A stretch of 19,106 bases of DNA. Origin: an uncultured Ruminococcus sp. Lineage in GTDB: Bacteria; Bacillota; Clostridia; Oscillospirales; Acutalibacteraceae. Below, piece by piece: positions 6,425 through 14,405 of this stretch; the stretch's first letter is position 1, and each line of letters begins with the position of its first letter. The notes beneath the pieces were generated by a model, which was not told the DNA's origin, searched no databases, and saw only the letters and a program-made list of their open reading frames with translations. A program made the position numbers and the translations under genes. The DNA is taken from assembly GCA_902767175.1 (NCBI GenBank), contig CACXGH010000163.1:1-19106 (forward strand). The letters run 5' to 3'.

Positions 6425-8107
6425 ATGGCAGACGAAATAAAAGGCAGCGAGCTTGCAGCCGGCAATTTTATATATGATTTTATCACAGAGGACATTGCCG
6501 AAGGCGGAAAATATGAGGGTAAAACAGTACATACCCGCTTTCCTCCGGAGCCTAACGGTTATCTGCACATAGGTCATGCAAAGGCTATATGTGTTGACTT
6601 CGGCATGGCTGAAAAATTCGGAGGAATATGCAATCTCCGCATGGACGACACAAATCCCACAAAAGAGGACGTCGAATATGTTGATGCTATAAAAGAGGAT
6701 ATAAGCTGGCTCGGCTTTAAATGGGACGACAGATTTTATTATGCATCGGATTATTTCGAGCAGATGTATGAATATGCCGTTGAGCTTATCAAAAAAGGTC
6801 TTGCCTATGTATGCGAGCTGACACCCGATGAGATGAGAGCCAACAGAGGTGACCTTTCAAGACCTGCAGTAAGTCCGTACCGTGACAGACCCGCTGAAGA
6901 AAGTCTTGACCTGTTTGAGCGAATGAGAAAAGGCGAATTCGAGGACGGCAGAATGACTCTCCGTGCAAAGATAGACCTTGCAAGCGGTAATTTCAATATG
7001 CGTGACCCTGTAATATACCGCATTAACCGTTTACATCACCATAGAACAGGAAATAAGTGGTGCATTTACCCCATGTACGACTTTGCACATCCCATTGAGG
7101 ACGCTATTGAGGGAATCACACATTCACTGTGTACACTTGAATTTGAAGATCACAGACCTCTGTATGATTGGGTAATTAATAACACCTCAGTTCCTGCTGT
7201 TCCCCGTCAGATCGAATTCGCAAGACTCGGCATCAACAATACCGTAATGAGCAAGAGAAAGCTCCGTCAGCTTGTTGAGGAAAAGTATGTAAACGGCTGG
7301 GACGATCCCCGTATGCCTACGCTTTGCGGACTGAGAAGAAGGGGCTATACGCCTGCATCTATAAGAAATTTCTGTGAGCGTATCGGTGTTGCGAAGACAA
7401 ACAGCGTTGTTGAATACAGTTTTCTTGAGCATTGCCTCAGAGAAGACCTGAACATCAATGCACAGCGCGTAATGGTGGTTTTAGATCCTGTAAAGCTTGT
7501 TATCACAAATTATCCCGAAGGACAGACCGAGACCTTTGAAATAGAGAACAATCCCAACAAGCCCGAGGACGGCACAAGAACAATAACCTTCTCCCGTGAA
7601 TGCTACATTGAGAGAAGTGATTTCCTTGAAGAAAAAATCAAAGGCTACAACAGGCTCTATCCCGGGAACGAAGTTCGTCTGAAGTCAGCATATATTGTAA
7701 AATGCACAGGCTGCAGGAAAGACGAAAACGGAAACATTATCGAGGTATATGCAGAGTACGACCCTGCAACGAGAGGCGGAGACACACCCGACGGCAGGAA
7801 GGTAAGGGGAACTATACATTGGGTTGATGCAGAGAACTATGTTGATGCAGAAGTTCGTCTGTATGACAATCTCTTTACAGATCCTGAACCAGACACAGGC
7901 GATAAGAATTTTCTTGATTATATCAATCCCGAAAGCCTTATCACACTGAATAACTGCAAGGCTGAACGTTTTGTTGAGTCGGCAGATGCGGCCTCCCGTT
8001 ATCAGTTCATGCGTCTTGGTTATTTCTGTGCCGATAAGGACAGCACAGCCGGACATCTTATCTTCAACCGCAGCGTTTCGCTTAAGGACAGCTTTAACAA
8101 GCGATGA
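6425..8107 (+). CDS. glnS: Glutamine--tRNA ligase
   Basis: The 560-residue product is a GlnRS of the size found in Escherichia coli. It attaches glutamine to tRNA-Gln. The motif HIGH is exact at residues 48-51 (FPPEPNGYLHIGHAKAI), and the KMSKS-type motif is VMSKRKL near residue 275. LCTLEFEDHRPLYDWV and GWDDPRMPTLCGLRRRGYTP are strong GlnRS signatures. The C-terminal half holds the beta-barrel anticodon-binding domains. GGAAAGGAG precedes the ATG, 30 bases after the gltX stop. GlnRS is scattered among Firmicutes, many of which instead use GatCAB transamidation; here direct charging is available. A strong terminator follows. Confidence 0.97.
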   Translation: MADEIKGSELAAGNFIYDFITEDIAEGGKYEGKTVHTRFPPEPNGYLHIGHAKAICVDFGMAEKFGGICNLRMDDTNPTKEDVEYVDAIKEDISWLGFKWDDRFYYASDYFEQMYEYAVELIKKGLAYVCELTPDEMRANRGDLSRPAVSPYRDRPAEESLDLFERMRKGEFEDGRMTLRAKIDLASGNFNMRDPVIYRINRLHHHRTGNKWCIYPMYDFAHPIEDAIEGITHSLCTLEFEDHRPLYDWVINNTSVPAVPRQIEFARLGINNTVMSKRKLRQLVEEKYVNGWDDPRMPTLCGLRRRGYTPASIRNFCERIGVAKTNSVVEYSFLEHCLREDLNINAQRVMVVLDPVKLVITNYPEGQTETFEIENNPNKPEDGTRTITFSRECYIERSDFLEEKIKGYNRLYPGNEVRLKSAYIVKCTGCRKDENGNIIEVYAEYDPATRGGDTPDGRKVRGTIHWVDAENYVDAEVRLYDNLFTDPEPDTGDKNFLDYINPESLITLNNCKAERFVESADAASRYQFMRLGYFCADKDSTAGHLIFNRSVSLKDSFNKR

Positions 8108-8122
8108 TATAGTATTCTAATA

Positions 8123-8161
8123 AAATTACACCAACGGACTATCTCGTTGGTGTAATTTTTT
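8123..8161. terminator. Intrinsic terminator of gltX-glnS, probably bidirectional
   Basis: A 14-bp perfect stem (8123-8136 with 8145-8158) encloses an 8-base loop and ends in TTTTTT on the plus strand. On the minus strand it ends in AATTTTA, so it can also serve the convergent methyltransferase gene. Confidence 0.85.
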
Positions 8162-8175
8162 GCTTATTTATTCTG

Positions 8176-9231
8176 TCATACAACAGCATACAAATCAAGA
8201 TCCCATGCAGGAATGTGAGGATGCTGCCTAAGATACAGCTTATATGACGGCTCTGTTTCATGCAGCATTAAAGGAAGCTTGAAAATATCCTCACTTCTAT
8301 GATACATAGCTATATCAAGCTTAGGCTTGTCCCTTTTAAGAACCGCCTTTCCTCCGGAAAGTGCTTTATCCTCTGCCCCCTCTACATCTATCTTTATAAA
8401 AGAAACTGTTCTCCTTCTGTAAAGTGTATCAATACAGGTAACGCTGAGCGCTTGCTCTCCCTTGTCATTTATTGAAGAACCTCTTCCGAGTGAAGCTTCA
8501 AATTTCAGGTCTGTATCACTGTCCCATATACCCATATTAAAAAGCTGTGTATCACGCATTGCACCGCCGTACTGTTTCAGCTTCATATATGTCCTGCGGT
8601 CAGGCTCAAGAGCCGTGATATGTGTATAGCTGCCGTTTGTATAGTGAAGAAACTGTTCTATAGTATCGCCGCGATATGCTCCAAGATCAAGATAGCTTTC
8701 CCTGCTGCCAAGTTTCAGTATCTCCGTATAGGCTTCTCTTTTTTCCGTAAAACATGATGTCAGTTTTTCAAGCTGACCGGTTATTCTGAATTCAATAACG
8801 CTGCGAAAGACCTTTCTCGACTGCTCATCAGCAAGAAGATCATATACCATATCAAGCTCATCAAGATGTTCGCTGCAGTATTCTTTATTGAAGATATTAT
8901 CCCCGTAAACAGGGACATCAGCACACAGCACGGTATGAGTTTTTGCAATGGAAAGTATATTCTCTATTACATCAGACCGCTGAGTACCAAAGGCAATAAG
9001 AATAATCGGCTCTGAAAATTCTTTTTCAAGCTCACTGAGCTTTTTTACAGTATATCCCCGGAAGCACTGTCCCCTGACAAAATCATCGCTTGCCATAATT
9101 CCGCATATTCTTACAGACAGCCGTTCCAATTCATTTATTACCTTATCCGCACCGTTGCCTGTGCCGTAAATAATTATCGGTCGTTTTTCACCGCTTAAAC
9201 GCTCCCATATATCATGCTCTGTTCTGAACAT
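8176..9231 (-). CDS. FkbM-family methyltransferase with an N-terminal Rossmann-like domain
   Basis: The start is the ATG at 9229-9231, placed by TCGGAGGAAC just before it; this gives 351 residues (MFRTEHDIWERL). An open frame extends 22 codons upstream but crosses a repeat. Residues about 17-120 begin IIIYGTGNGADKVINELE, a nucleotide-binding GxGxxG fold like that in PglD-type or sugar-modifying proteins. Residues about 155-320 are an S-adenosylmethionine-dependent FkbM methyltransferase: YLDLGAYRGDTIEQFL near 180, an acidic end (ALEPD) to the next strand, and FIKIDVEGAEDKALSGG near 282. FkbM enzymes O-methylate sugars or polyketides. In bacteria this two-domain form is often found with surface polysaccharide genes. 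The substrate is unknown. The gene stands alone. Confidence 0.85.
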   Translation of the reverse strand: MFRTEHDIWERLSGEKRPIIIYGTGNGADKVINELERLSVRICGIMASDDFVRGQCFRGYTVKKLSELEKEFSEPIILIAFGTQRSDVIENILSIAKTHTVLCADVPVYGDNIFNKEYCSEHLDELDMVYDLLADEQSRKVFRSVIEFRITGQLEKLTSCFTEKREAYTEILKLGSRESYLDLGAYRGDTIEQFLHYTNGSYTHITALEPDRRTYMKLKQYGGAMRDTQLFNMGIWDSDTDLKFEASLGRGSSINDKGEQALSVTCIDTLYRRRTVSFIKIDVEGAEDKALSGGKAVLKRDKPKLDIAMYHRSEDIFKLPLMLHETEPSYKLYLRQHPHIPAWDLDLYAVV

Positions 9232-9248
9232 AAGTTCCTCCGATATCT

Positions 9249-9311
9249 TTAAACAAGGAGCTAAGCTCCAACAAGCTCGCTTGATTGGAGCGAGCAACGA
9301 CGTTTGTTATA
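9249..9311. repeat. Intergenic palindromic repeat with two hairpins
   Basis: GGAGC-TAA-GCTCC (9257-9269) is followed by GCTCGC (9275-9280) pairing with GCGAGC (9290-9295), and then CGACGTTTGTTATA. The first 21 bases (9249-9269) match 1495-1515 at 20 of 21 positions. The right edge matches the left end of the window (74-87). It lies in the leader of the methyltransferase gene. Confidence 0.5.
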
Positions 9312-9319
9312 CTAAAATT

Positions 9320-9360
9320 ACGGCACATTCTGCCCTAAGGAAGAATGTGCCGTTTTATTT
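9320..9360. terminator. Intrinsic terminator of the pilus operon, bidirectional
   Basis: ACGGCACATTCT (9320-9331) pairs perfectly with AGAATGTGCCGT (9342-9353) around a 10-base loop. The plus strand continues TTTATTTTA and the minus strand AATTTTAG. It lies 17 bases after the last pilus gene. Confidence 0.8.
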
Positions 9361-9369
9361 TAAAACTTA

Positions 9370-10545
9370 TCAATCATCATCGTCATCGTCATTGTTCTTT
9401 TTCTTTTTGCCGAGAACTATAAGAAGAATAACTGCTACGAGAGATATAGCCACTACAACACCGATAACGATATACTTTGTTATCTGCTCACCTGTTATAA
9501 CAGGAGGCTCTGAAGGCTGAGGTACTGATGACTCAGGCACTGACGACTCAGGCACTGACGACTCAGGCACTGACGACTCAGTCACTGACGACTCAGGCAC
9601 TGACGACTCAGGCTCAGATGATTCAGGCTCTGAAGGTTCCTCGGGCTTATTGACAACTTCAATTTCAGCCGGCTTGCCTTCATCCGCAGCATAAATACCA
9701 TCAATTATCTTAAGTGTACCTTTCTGAGTAACCTTTATCTCATAGGGAGTTGAATCAAGAACAAATCCTTCAGGGGCTTTTGTTTCAATAAAACGGTATG
9801 TTGCAAGAGGAAGATTCTCGACTGCTATCTGTCCGTTCTCATCTGTAATGAGATCATCAAATATAGTATTCCATGAATAATCACCGGCACGGTCAGAATA
9901 CAGATCTGCTAAATCCGTCTGCTCATATCCTTCATGGTAAAGCTTTACCTGAAATGTAAATTCAGCTCCTGCAAGGGGGGATTTCTTCGGGTCAACCTTG
10001 TGAAGAAGGATCGCACCCTTGACTTCCTTTGTTCTCTTGTCCTTATACTTTGCATTAACGGTAATACTCTCAACTGTCGAGCCGTCATTATTATAATAAG
10101 AAACTGCAATCAGCATCGGGCTTATTTCGATAATATCCTGTCCGTCTATCTGATAAACCAAATAAAGGTCATGTCCGCCGTCAAGATTTTTAAAGTAAGA
10201 TATTCCGTCATTATCTATTATACTTACAGAACGAACATCACTTTCTTTTACAGCCTTAACAAGAGTTTCTGCTGCATCCTGAGCCGCAGCCGCTTCAGTG
10301 ATGTCGGTAAAATCAATATCGCATTCGGCAAATCTGCCCTCAAGTATATATTCTCCGCTTTCATAGCGTCCGACCTTGCAAAGACCAAGAGAAGTGTTTG
10401 CAGCGAAGTCCGCAGTCTTAACGGTAATAGAGCAGTCTGACTGTGTTTCTGCAGGCACAGCATTAACAGTTATTACAAAGCTAAGACACAAAATACATAA
10501 CGCTGCTATCACGGCAATGAATCTGCCTGATGAACTTTTTTTCAT
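9370..10545 (-). CDS. Accessory/basal pilin with SpaA-like domain, Ser/Pro stalk and atypical sorting signal
   Basis: The 391-residue product starts with a signal peptide (about 1-30, VNAVPA). Residues about 33-175 are an unassigned beta-rich domain. Residues about 176-300 are a SpaA/prealbumin-like Cna-B domain (GAILLHKVDPKKSPLAGAEF to FIETKAPEGFVLDSTPYEI) with the E-box ETKAPEG used for isopeptide bonds. Residues about 303-345 are PESSV repeats, a likely wall-spanning stalk. The end has PVITG (348-352), a hydrophobic helix, KKKK and six Asp. PVITG stands where LPxTG would be but lacks Leu and Pro. The gene is last in the operon, 30 bases after the second sortase, with GGAGG before its ATG. 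Basal or anchoring pilin is the best guess from order and stalk. Confidence 0.8.
   Translation of the reverse strand: MKKSSSGRFIAVIAALCILCLSFVITVNAVPAETQSDCSITVKTADFAANTSLGLCKVGRYESGEYILEGRFAECDIDFTDITEAAAAQDAAETLVKAVKESDVRSVSIIDNDGISYFKNLDGGHDLYLVYQIDGQDIIEISPMLIAVSYYNNDGSTVESITVNAKYKDKRTKEVKGAILLHKVDPKKSPLAGAEFTFQVKLYHEGYEQTDLADLYSDRAGDYSWNTIFDDLITDENGQIAVENLPLATYRFIETKAPEGFVLDSTPYEIKVTQKGTLKIIDGIYAADEGKPAEIEVVNKPEEPSEPESSEPESSVPESSVTESSVPESSVPESSVPESSVPQPSEPPVITGEQITKYIVIGVVVAISLVAVILLIVLGKKKKNNDDDDDD
9520..9625 (-). repeat. 15-bp tandem repeats encoding the PESSV stalk
   Basis: On the plus strand the unit GACTCAGGCACTGAC recurs about seven times with little change, encoding PESSV on the minus strand; one copy reads TESSV. 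The near-identity of the units at DNA level suggests recent slippage or expansion rather than old protein repeats. Confidence 0.8.
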
Positions 10546-10575
10546 AATAGATCAGTCCTCCAAATCTGCCGATTA

Positions 10576-11592
10576 TTAATCGGTATTAGCTTTATTGTCA
10601 CAGTCCTTGTCACTTTCAGACTGTTTTGCTTTATTTTTCTTTCGTCTCCTGAATGTCGGGAATACAAGTATCAGGATTATACCAAGCAATACAAACGAAA
10701 CAGTTCCTGCGGCAATATACCATATTACTGTTCTTGCAGGAACAACCTGCGGTGTAGGTTCATCTGTAACGGTATGCTGCCATCTTTCGGTCTTATTCTG
10801 ACTGCTGTCTTCCCTGATGTTCACTCCGCCGTACGATGACTGCTGCCCGTCATCACTCTCTGCATTACTATCCTCATCTTCCTCATCTTGTGAGTTCAGG
10901 AGCTGCTGATAGGGAGCACGGGTTCCTCTGACGAGAAGTCTGTGGTCATTTATACCGTACGGAGTACAGGTCACGAGTGTTACATAGTCCTTATCCTTTT
11001 CAATAAGAATATCATCTGTAGCATTGGGCAGAACCACTTTTATCTGGTCCACACGATATCTCAGAACTCTATCCAGAACATGAACATAGAATATATCACC
11101 CTCTGTCATGGTATCGAGATCTGTAAACAGCTTAGAGCCGGGAAGTCCGGTATGTCCTGCAAGTACACAATGTGTATTGGGACCGCCAAGAGGAAGAGAA
11201 GTACCCTCCATATGACCTATACCCTTTTGAAGAACATCATTGGACAAGCCGTGATAAATCGGGTAGTATGCACCTATTTTCGGCACCTCAATATATCCTA
11301 TGGCTTCCGTTACTGCAAGAAGTTCATCATAATTGAGGGCAGATATTTTTGAGCCTTGATTTTTAGCAAGTGCTTCGTTATATTCCTCAGCTTTTTTGAT
11401 GAGCTGCTCAATAGCTTCGTCACCCAATTGCTGAACTGTCTCATCATAATGCTTAATGGTAGACTGAGCAGACTGCTCCGTAAACCAATTTCCGAGTATC
11501 GGATACATAAAGAAACATACACCTGTTGCCAATATCAGAAAGATACCTACAAGCGGAAGTCTCCTCACAAACTTACTCTTTCCTTTTGCCAT
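10576..11592 (-). CDS. Class C (pilus-type) sortase, second copy
   Basis: The 338-residue enzyme has an N-terminal membrane segment (about 8-32) and a C-terminal one (about 288-312), the two-anchor layout of class C sortases. The catalytic triad is visible: His in AGHTG near 147, Cys in YVTLVTC near 209, and Arg in HRLLVRGTR near 223. The enzyme cleaves sorting signals and joins pilins through a pilin lysine at the outer membrane face. The canonical lid motif DP(F/W/Y) is not seen between the N-terminal helix and the barrel (around ISALNYDELL). An acidic/Ser/Gln linker sits before the last membrane segment. CGGAGGATAATA precedes the ATG, and the gene overlaps the end of the first sortase by 20 bases, implying coupled translation. 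Confidence 0.93.
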   Translation of the reverse strand: MAKGKSKFVRRLPLVGIFLILATGVCFFMYPILGNWFTEQSAQSTIKHYDETVQQLGDEAIEQLIKKAEEYNEALAKNQGSKISALNYDELLAVTEAIGYIEVPKIGAYYPIYHGLSNDVLQKGIGHMEGTSLPLGGPNTHCVLAGHTGLPGSKLFTDLDTMTEGDIFYVHVLDRVLRYRVDQIKVVLPNATDDILIEKDKDYVTLVTCTPYGINDHRLLVRGTRAPYQQLLNSQDEEDEDSNAESDDGQQSSYGGVNIREDSSQNKTERWQHTVTDEPTPQVVPARTVIWYIAAGTVSFVLLGIILILVFPTFRRRKKNKAKQSESDKDCDNKANTD

Positions 11593-12511
11593 TATTATCC
11601 TCCGACTGCTTCTTATTCACTGACGTGTCGTCACTTACTGTAATCCGTCTGAACATAATACTCAGCCAGATACAGGCAGCAGCAAATAGAACCACAGACA
11701 CTACAACAATTATAACGATCTTAAGAATACAGTCGTTTATTTGCTTCTGCAGGCTTTCATCGACCTGTGAAGCCCTGTCGTCCGAGGCGGACGATATCTG
11801 ATAAGTTATTTCTTTCGATGTCTCATCAGACACAGGGTTGACGTATGGTATTCTTGTGCCTCTTACAAGCAGTCTTTTGTCATTTATTCCGTATGGAGTG
11901 CAGGTAACGAGGGTAACATGATCCTCGTTTTCGATAATTTCAAGTGATGATGTATCATCAGGTAATACGGTTTCTATCATGTCTATTCTATATGCAAGTA
12001 TCTCCCCGAGAACATTAATATAGAATTCCTCACCTGTCTTTGCATTATCAAGCCTTGTAAACATTTCTGCATCGGGCATCCCCGTATGACCGGAAATACA
12101 GGCATGAGTACTGATTCCCCCGACAGGGAGAGACGTGTTGGGAATCCAGCCGCAGCCCTTACCAAGCACATCATTATCAGTGCCGTAGAATACAGGTAAA
12201 TATATACCAAGATGCGGCACATCGACATAGCACATAAGGCCGTTTGCGTTATTTAATGACTTGGAAAGCTGCTCATCAATAATACCTGAAGCAAGCTTTT
12301 CATTATATGCTTTGGCATTATCGAGCTTTTCGGACAATTCAGTCCCCGGCATATCTCCCACTGATTCATCATAGAACTTTATTGTACTATGAGACAAGCT
12401 CAATGTATAAATTTTGCCAATGATAGGATATATAACCGCTGCAACTCCAAAGAAGTAAACAACACCTATCATTGCAAGAATTATACTGTGCTTTTTCCGG
12501 GATATTTTCAA
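11573..12511 (-). CDS. Class C (pilus-type) sortase, first copy
   Basis: The 312-residue enzyme has membrane segments near 10-33 and 261-285. The catalytic residues are His in SGHTG near 140, Cys in HVTLVTC near 205, and Arg in KRLLVRGTR near 219. It is clearly a paralogue of the next gene: both contain VTLVTCTPYGIND followed by RLLVRGTR. As in the other copy, no DP(F/W/Y) lid is visible; the corresponding stretch reads IDEQLSKSLNNANG. The reading frame starts at TTG (12509-12511), nine bases after AAAGG; the next in-frame ATG (residue 14) would cut into the membrane segment. The gene follows the major pilin after a 110-base spacer with hairpins, and its weak TTG start suggests low expression relative to pilin. 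Confidence 0.92.
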   Translation of the reverse strand: MKISRKKHSIILAMIGVVYFFGVAAVIYPIIGKIYTLSLSHSTIKFYDESVGDMPGTELSEKLDNAKAYNEKLASGIIDEQLSKSLNNANGLMCYVDVPHLGIYLPVFYGTDNDVLGKGCGWIPNTSLPVGGISTHACISGHTGMPDAEMFTRLDNAKTGEEFYINVLGEILAYRIDMIETVLPDDTSSLEIIENEDHVTLVTCTPYGINDKRLLVRGTRIPYVNPVSDETSKEITYQISSASDDRASQVDESLQKQINDCILKIVIIVVVSVVLFAAACIWLSIMFRRITVSDDTSVNKKQSEDNNGKRKE

Positions 12512-12535
12512 GTCAATTATCCTTTCGGCGGCTTT

Positions 12536-12566
12536 CCGAAGGGTTTGAGAATATCAAGCCCTTTGG
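12536..12566 (-). promoter_or_regulatory. Second intercistronic hairpin between pilin and sortase
   Basis: On the minus strand CCAAAGGGCTTGA and TCAAACCCTTCGG pair at 11 of 13 positions around a 5-base loop. It lies directly before the ribosome site of the first sortase and could slow decay or hinder its translation. Confidence 0.45.
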
Positions 12567-12571
12567 AAAAC

Positions 12572-12592
12572 CTGCTCCCGAAGTGGGAGCAG
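12572..12592 (-). terminator. Intercistronic hairpin, possible partial terminator after the major pilin
   Basis: CTGCTCCC (12572-12579) pairs perfectly with GGGAGCAG (12585-12592) around 5 bases. On the minus strand it is followed by GTTTTCC, a short T-run. This would allow only partial termination, a known way to make more pilin than sortase. Confidence 0.5.
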
Positions 12593-12621
12593 AGTTTTAT
12601 TGATAGTTAAGCTCAAAGGGA

Positions 12622-14394
12622 TTATTCCTCTGTCTTTCTCTTTCTCAAATAAACCACGAACAGAGCACCAGCGAGAAGTACAAGAGCTGCACCGCCGATA
12701 GTAAAGAGATATGTACCGATGCCGCCTGTGCCGGGAAGTTCCTGTGTGGGCTGGTCGGTAACTGTTACGATACCGTTATTTGTACCTGTCTTAGTAAATG
12801 TACCGTTGTAAACATTTGTAGAAACAACTTTGCCTGCTGTGATAGTTACAGTTGTATCTTCAGCCTTTGTATAGCCGGCAGGAGCTGTCTTCTCACGGAG
12901 AACATATGTACCGTCACCAAGACCTCTGAACGAGAATGTAGAAATATAATTGGGGTTGTCGATCTGTGTACCGGGATTAGCGGGATCATCAATCTTTGCA
13001 GCTGTTTCGCCAAGAGCCTTTACAAGCTTTTCCTCATTGTTGTTATTGGGATCGAGATAATAAAGCTCAAACACTGCACCCTTAAGCGCAGTACCTTCGG
13101 GATCCTGCTTATTGACTGTTACTACAGAGCAGTAGATAAATGCATCATCGGGAATAACCTTAGGATTATCCTCGTCCTCAACAGGTGTACCGTCATCAGG
13201 CTCGTCAGGCTCAGGCTGACCGGGCTCAGGCTCAGGCTTATTCTCTGTGTATGTAACGCTGCCCTTACCTGTGAAATAGTTGTTGCTGTAGGAAAGTGTA
13301 GCACCGTTATCGTTGGAGTCACCATCAACATCGGCATTAGTTACAGTAGCGTTGAATACTACTTCGACAGATTTACCGCCGTTGCCAAGAACAGTAGCAT
13401 CGTCAAATGTGATCTGGAAGCCTTTACCGTCCTCATTAACAGTAGTAACAAAATCATTGTTTGCAGCAAGACCGTTTGTTGTTGTGGTGGTATCGTTGAC
13501 TTTTATATTCTTATTAGTCTTATCAAATGTGATATTTTTTGCAGTTGTAAAGCCTGTTGTAACCGTAGCTGAATTAACCTTTACAGTGATGCTATTCATA
13601 TCAATTACAATTGAGTCCTCAGGGATATCTGTAATGATAAATTTATCGGTAAGAGATCTTACATCTTCATCATACTTCGGGAACTCTGTTGTAAGTGTAT
13701 ACTGTACAACGCCGCCTTCTTCAGAAATACCGGAGCCGCCTGCATTGCCCTCAAGGTCTGTTCCGATAAGATTGCTTGCGGAATTGGTGTCAGTAATCTT
13801 TGTGATAGCCTTAATGAAGGGAATATCTGAATTCTTTACCGTAATTGCGGGTAATGCTGTATCGGGAAGAATGTTTACGAGAACAGGCTGAGTCTTGGCT
13901 ACGGAATCACCGAGAATAAGATAATAACCTGCTTCAGTAACGGTGAGTTTCTTGCTGTCGGCATCACCGGCAGTTATAGTTGTTGTCTGAATGGGTGCAA
14001 CAGGAGTTGTTTTGTTTCTTGCAACTGCCTCAAGCTCCTTAGCAACTGCTTCTATTCCAGCACCGTGATTAATGAGCGTCTTAAGCTGGGTCTCATTTGC
14101 AATTGCGGGAGATGTGATAGCCTTGCTTGTAACCACATAGCCGTTCTTGACTGTAAGAACTGAGCTGAAATTGTTTGAAACAGTGTAGGTGATAGCACCT
14201 GTCTGTGCGTTCTTTGTTGCTTCTGCCACTTTATAGAGCTTGAATTTGCCCTGTGCAGCATTGATTGTGATTGCTGAGTTTGCAGGAAGCGCTGTGCCTG
14301 CGGCACTAACCGGAAGTGCCATAGCTCCCATTGAAAGAAGCATTGCCATAGAAAGGACTGCAACGCCTGCTTTCTTAAAAGTCTTTTTCTTCAT
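12622..14394 (-). CDS. Major (backbone) pilin with D2-type isopeptide domain and LPGTG signal
   Basis: The start is the ATG at 14392-14394 (MKKKTFKKAG); GGAGG lies inside a five-codon extension that begins at 14409, so the longer start is unlikely. The 590-residue product has a signal peptide (about 1-31, PVSAAG), an N-terminal pilin domain (about 32-190), a fimbrial isopeptide-forming D2-type domain (about 195-375), a Pro/Glu/Asp linker (about 385-420), and a SpaA-like domain with the E-box LREKTAPAGY (about 430-545). LPGTG (553-557), a hydrophobic helix and RKRK complete a classical sorting signal. No exact YPKN pilin motif is seen; the Lys in DIPFIKAITKI lies near the usual place. It is probably the shaft subunit polymerised by the neighbouring sortases. 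Confidence 0.92.
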   Translation of the reverse strand: MKKKTFKKAGVAVLSMAMLLSMGAMALPVSAAGTALPANSAITINAAQGKFKLYKVAEATKNAQTGAITYTVSNNFSSVLTVKNGYVVTSKAITSPAIANETQLKTLINHGAGIEAVAKELEAVARNKTTPVAPIQTTTITAGDADSKKLTVTEAGYYLILGDSVAKTQPVLVNILPDTALPAITVKNSDIPFIKAITKITDTNSASNLIGTDLEGNAGGSGISEEGGVVQYTLTTEFPKYDEDVRSLTDKFIITDIPEDSIVIDMNSITVKVNSATVTTGFTTAKNITFDKTNKNIKVNDTTTTTNGLAANNDFVTTVNEDGKGFQITFDDATVLGNGGKSVEVVFNATVTNADVDGDSNDNGATLSYSNNYFTGKGSVTYTENKPEPEPGQPEPDEPDDGTPVEDEDNPKVIPDDAFIYCSVVTVNKQDPEGTALKGAVFELYYLDPNNNNEEKLVKALGETAAKIDDPANPGTQIDNPNYISTFSFRGLGDGTYVLREKTAPAGYTKAEDTTVTITAGKVVSTNVYNGTFTKTGTNNGIVTVTDQPTQELPGTGGIGTYLFTIGGAALVLLAGALFVVYLRKRKTEE

Positions 14395-14405
14395 TGTTTT
14401 TACCT

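Noticed and set aside
9232..9297. Longer start for the FkbM methyltransferase
   Set aside because: The 22-codon extension crosses the palindromic repeat and lacks a ribosome site, while GGAGG lies just before the ATG at 9231.
9520..9625. Regular short repeats that might suggest a CRISPR array
   Set aside because: The units are 15 bases, directly adjacent with no spacers, and in frame as PESSV inside a pilin gene.
9934..10440. 168-residue plus-strand open frame opposite the accessory pilin
   Set aside because: It is antisense to a gene with signal peptide, SpaA domain and ribosome site; it has none of these.
13313..13891. 192-residue plus-strand open frame opposite the major pilin
   Set aside because: It is antisense to a well-supported pilin, has no ribosome site, and its Val/Ser/Thr-rich sequence mirrors the pilin codons.
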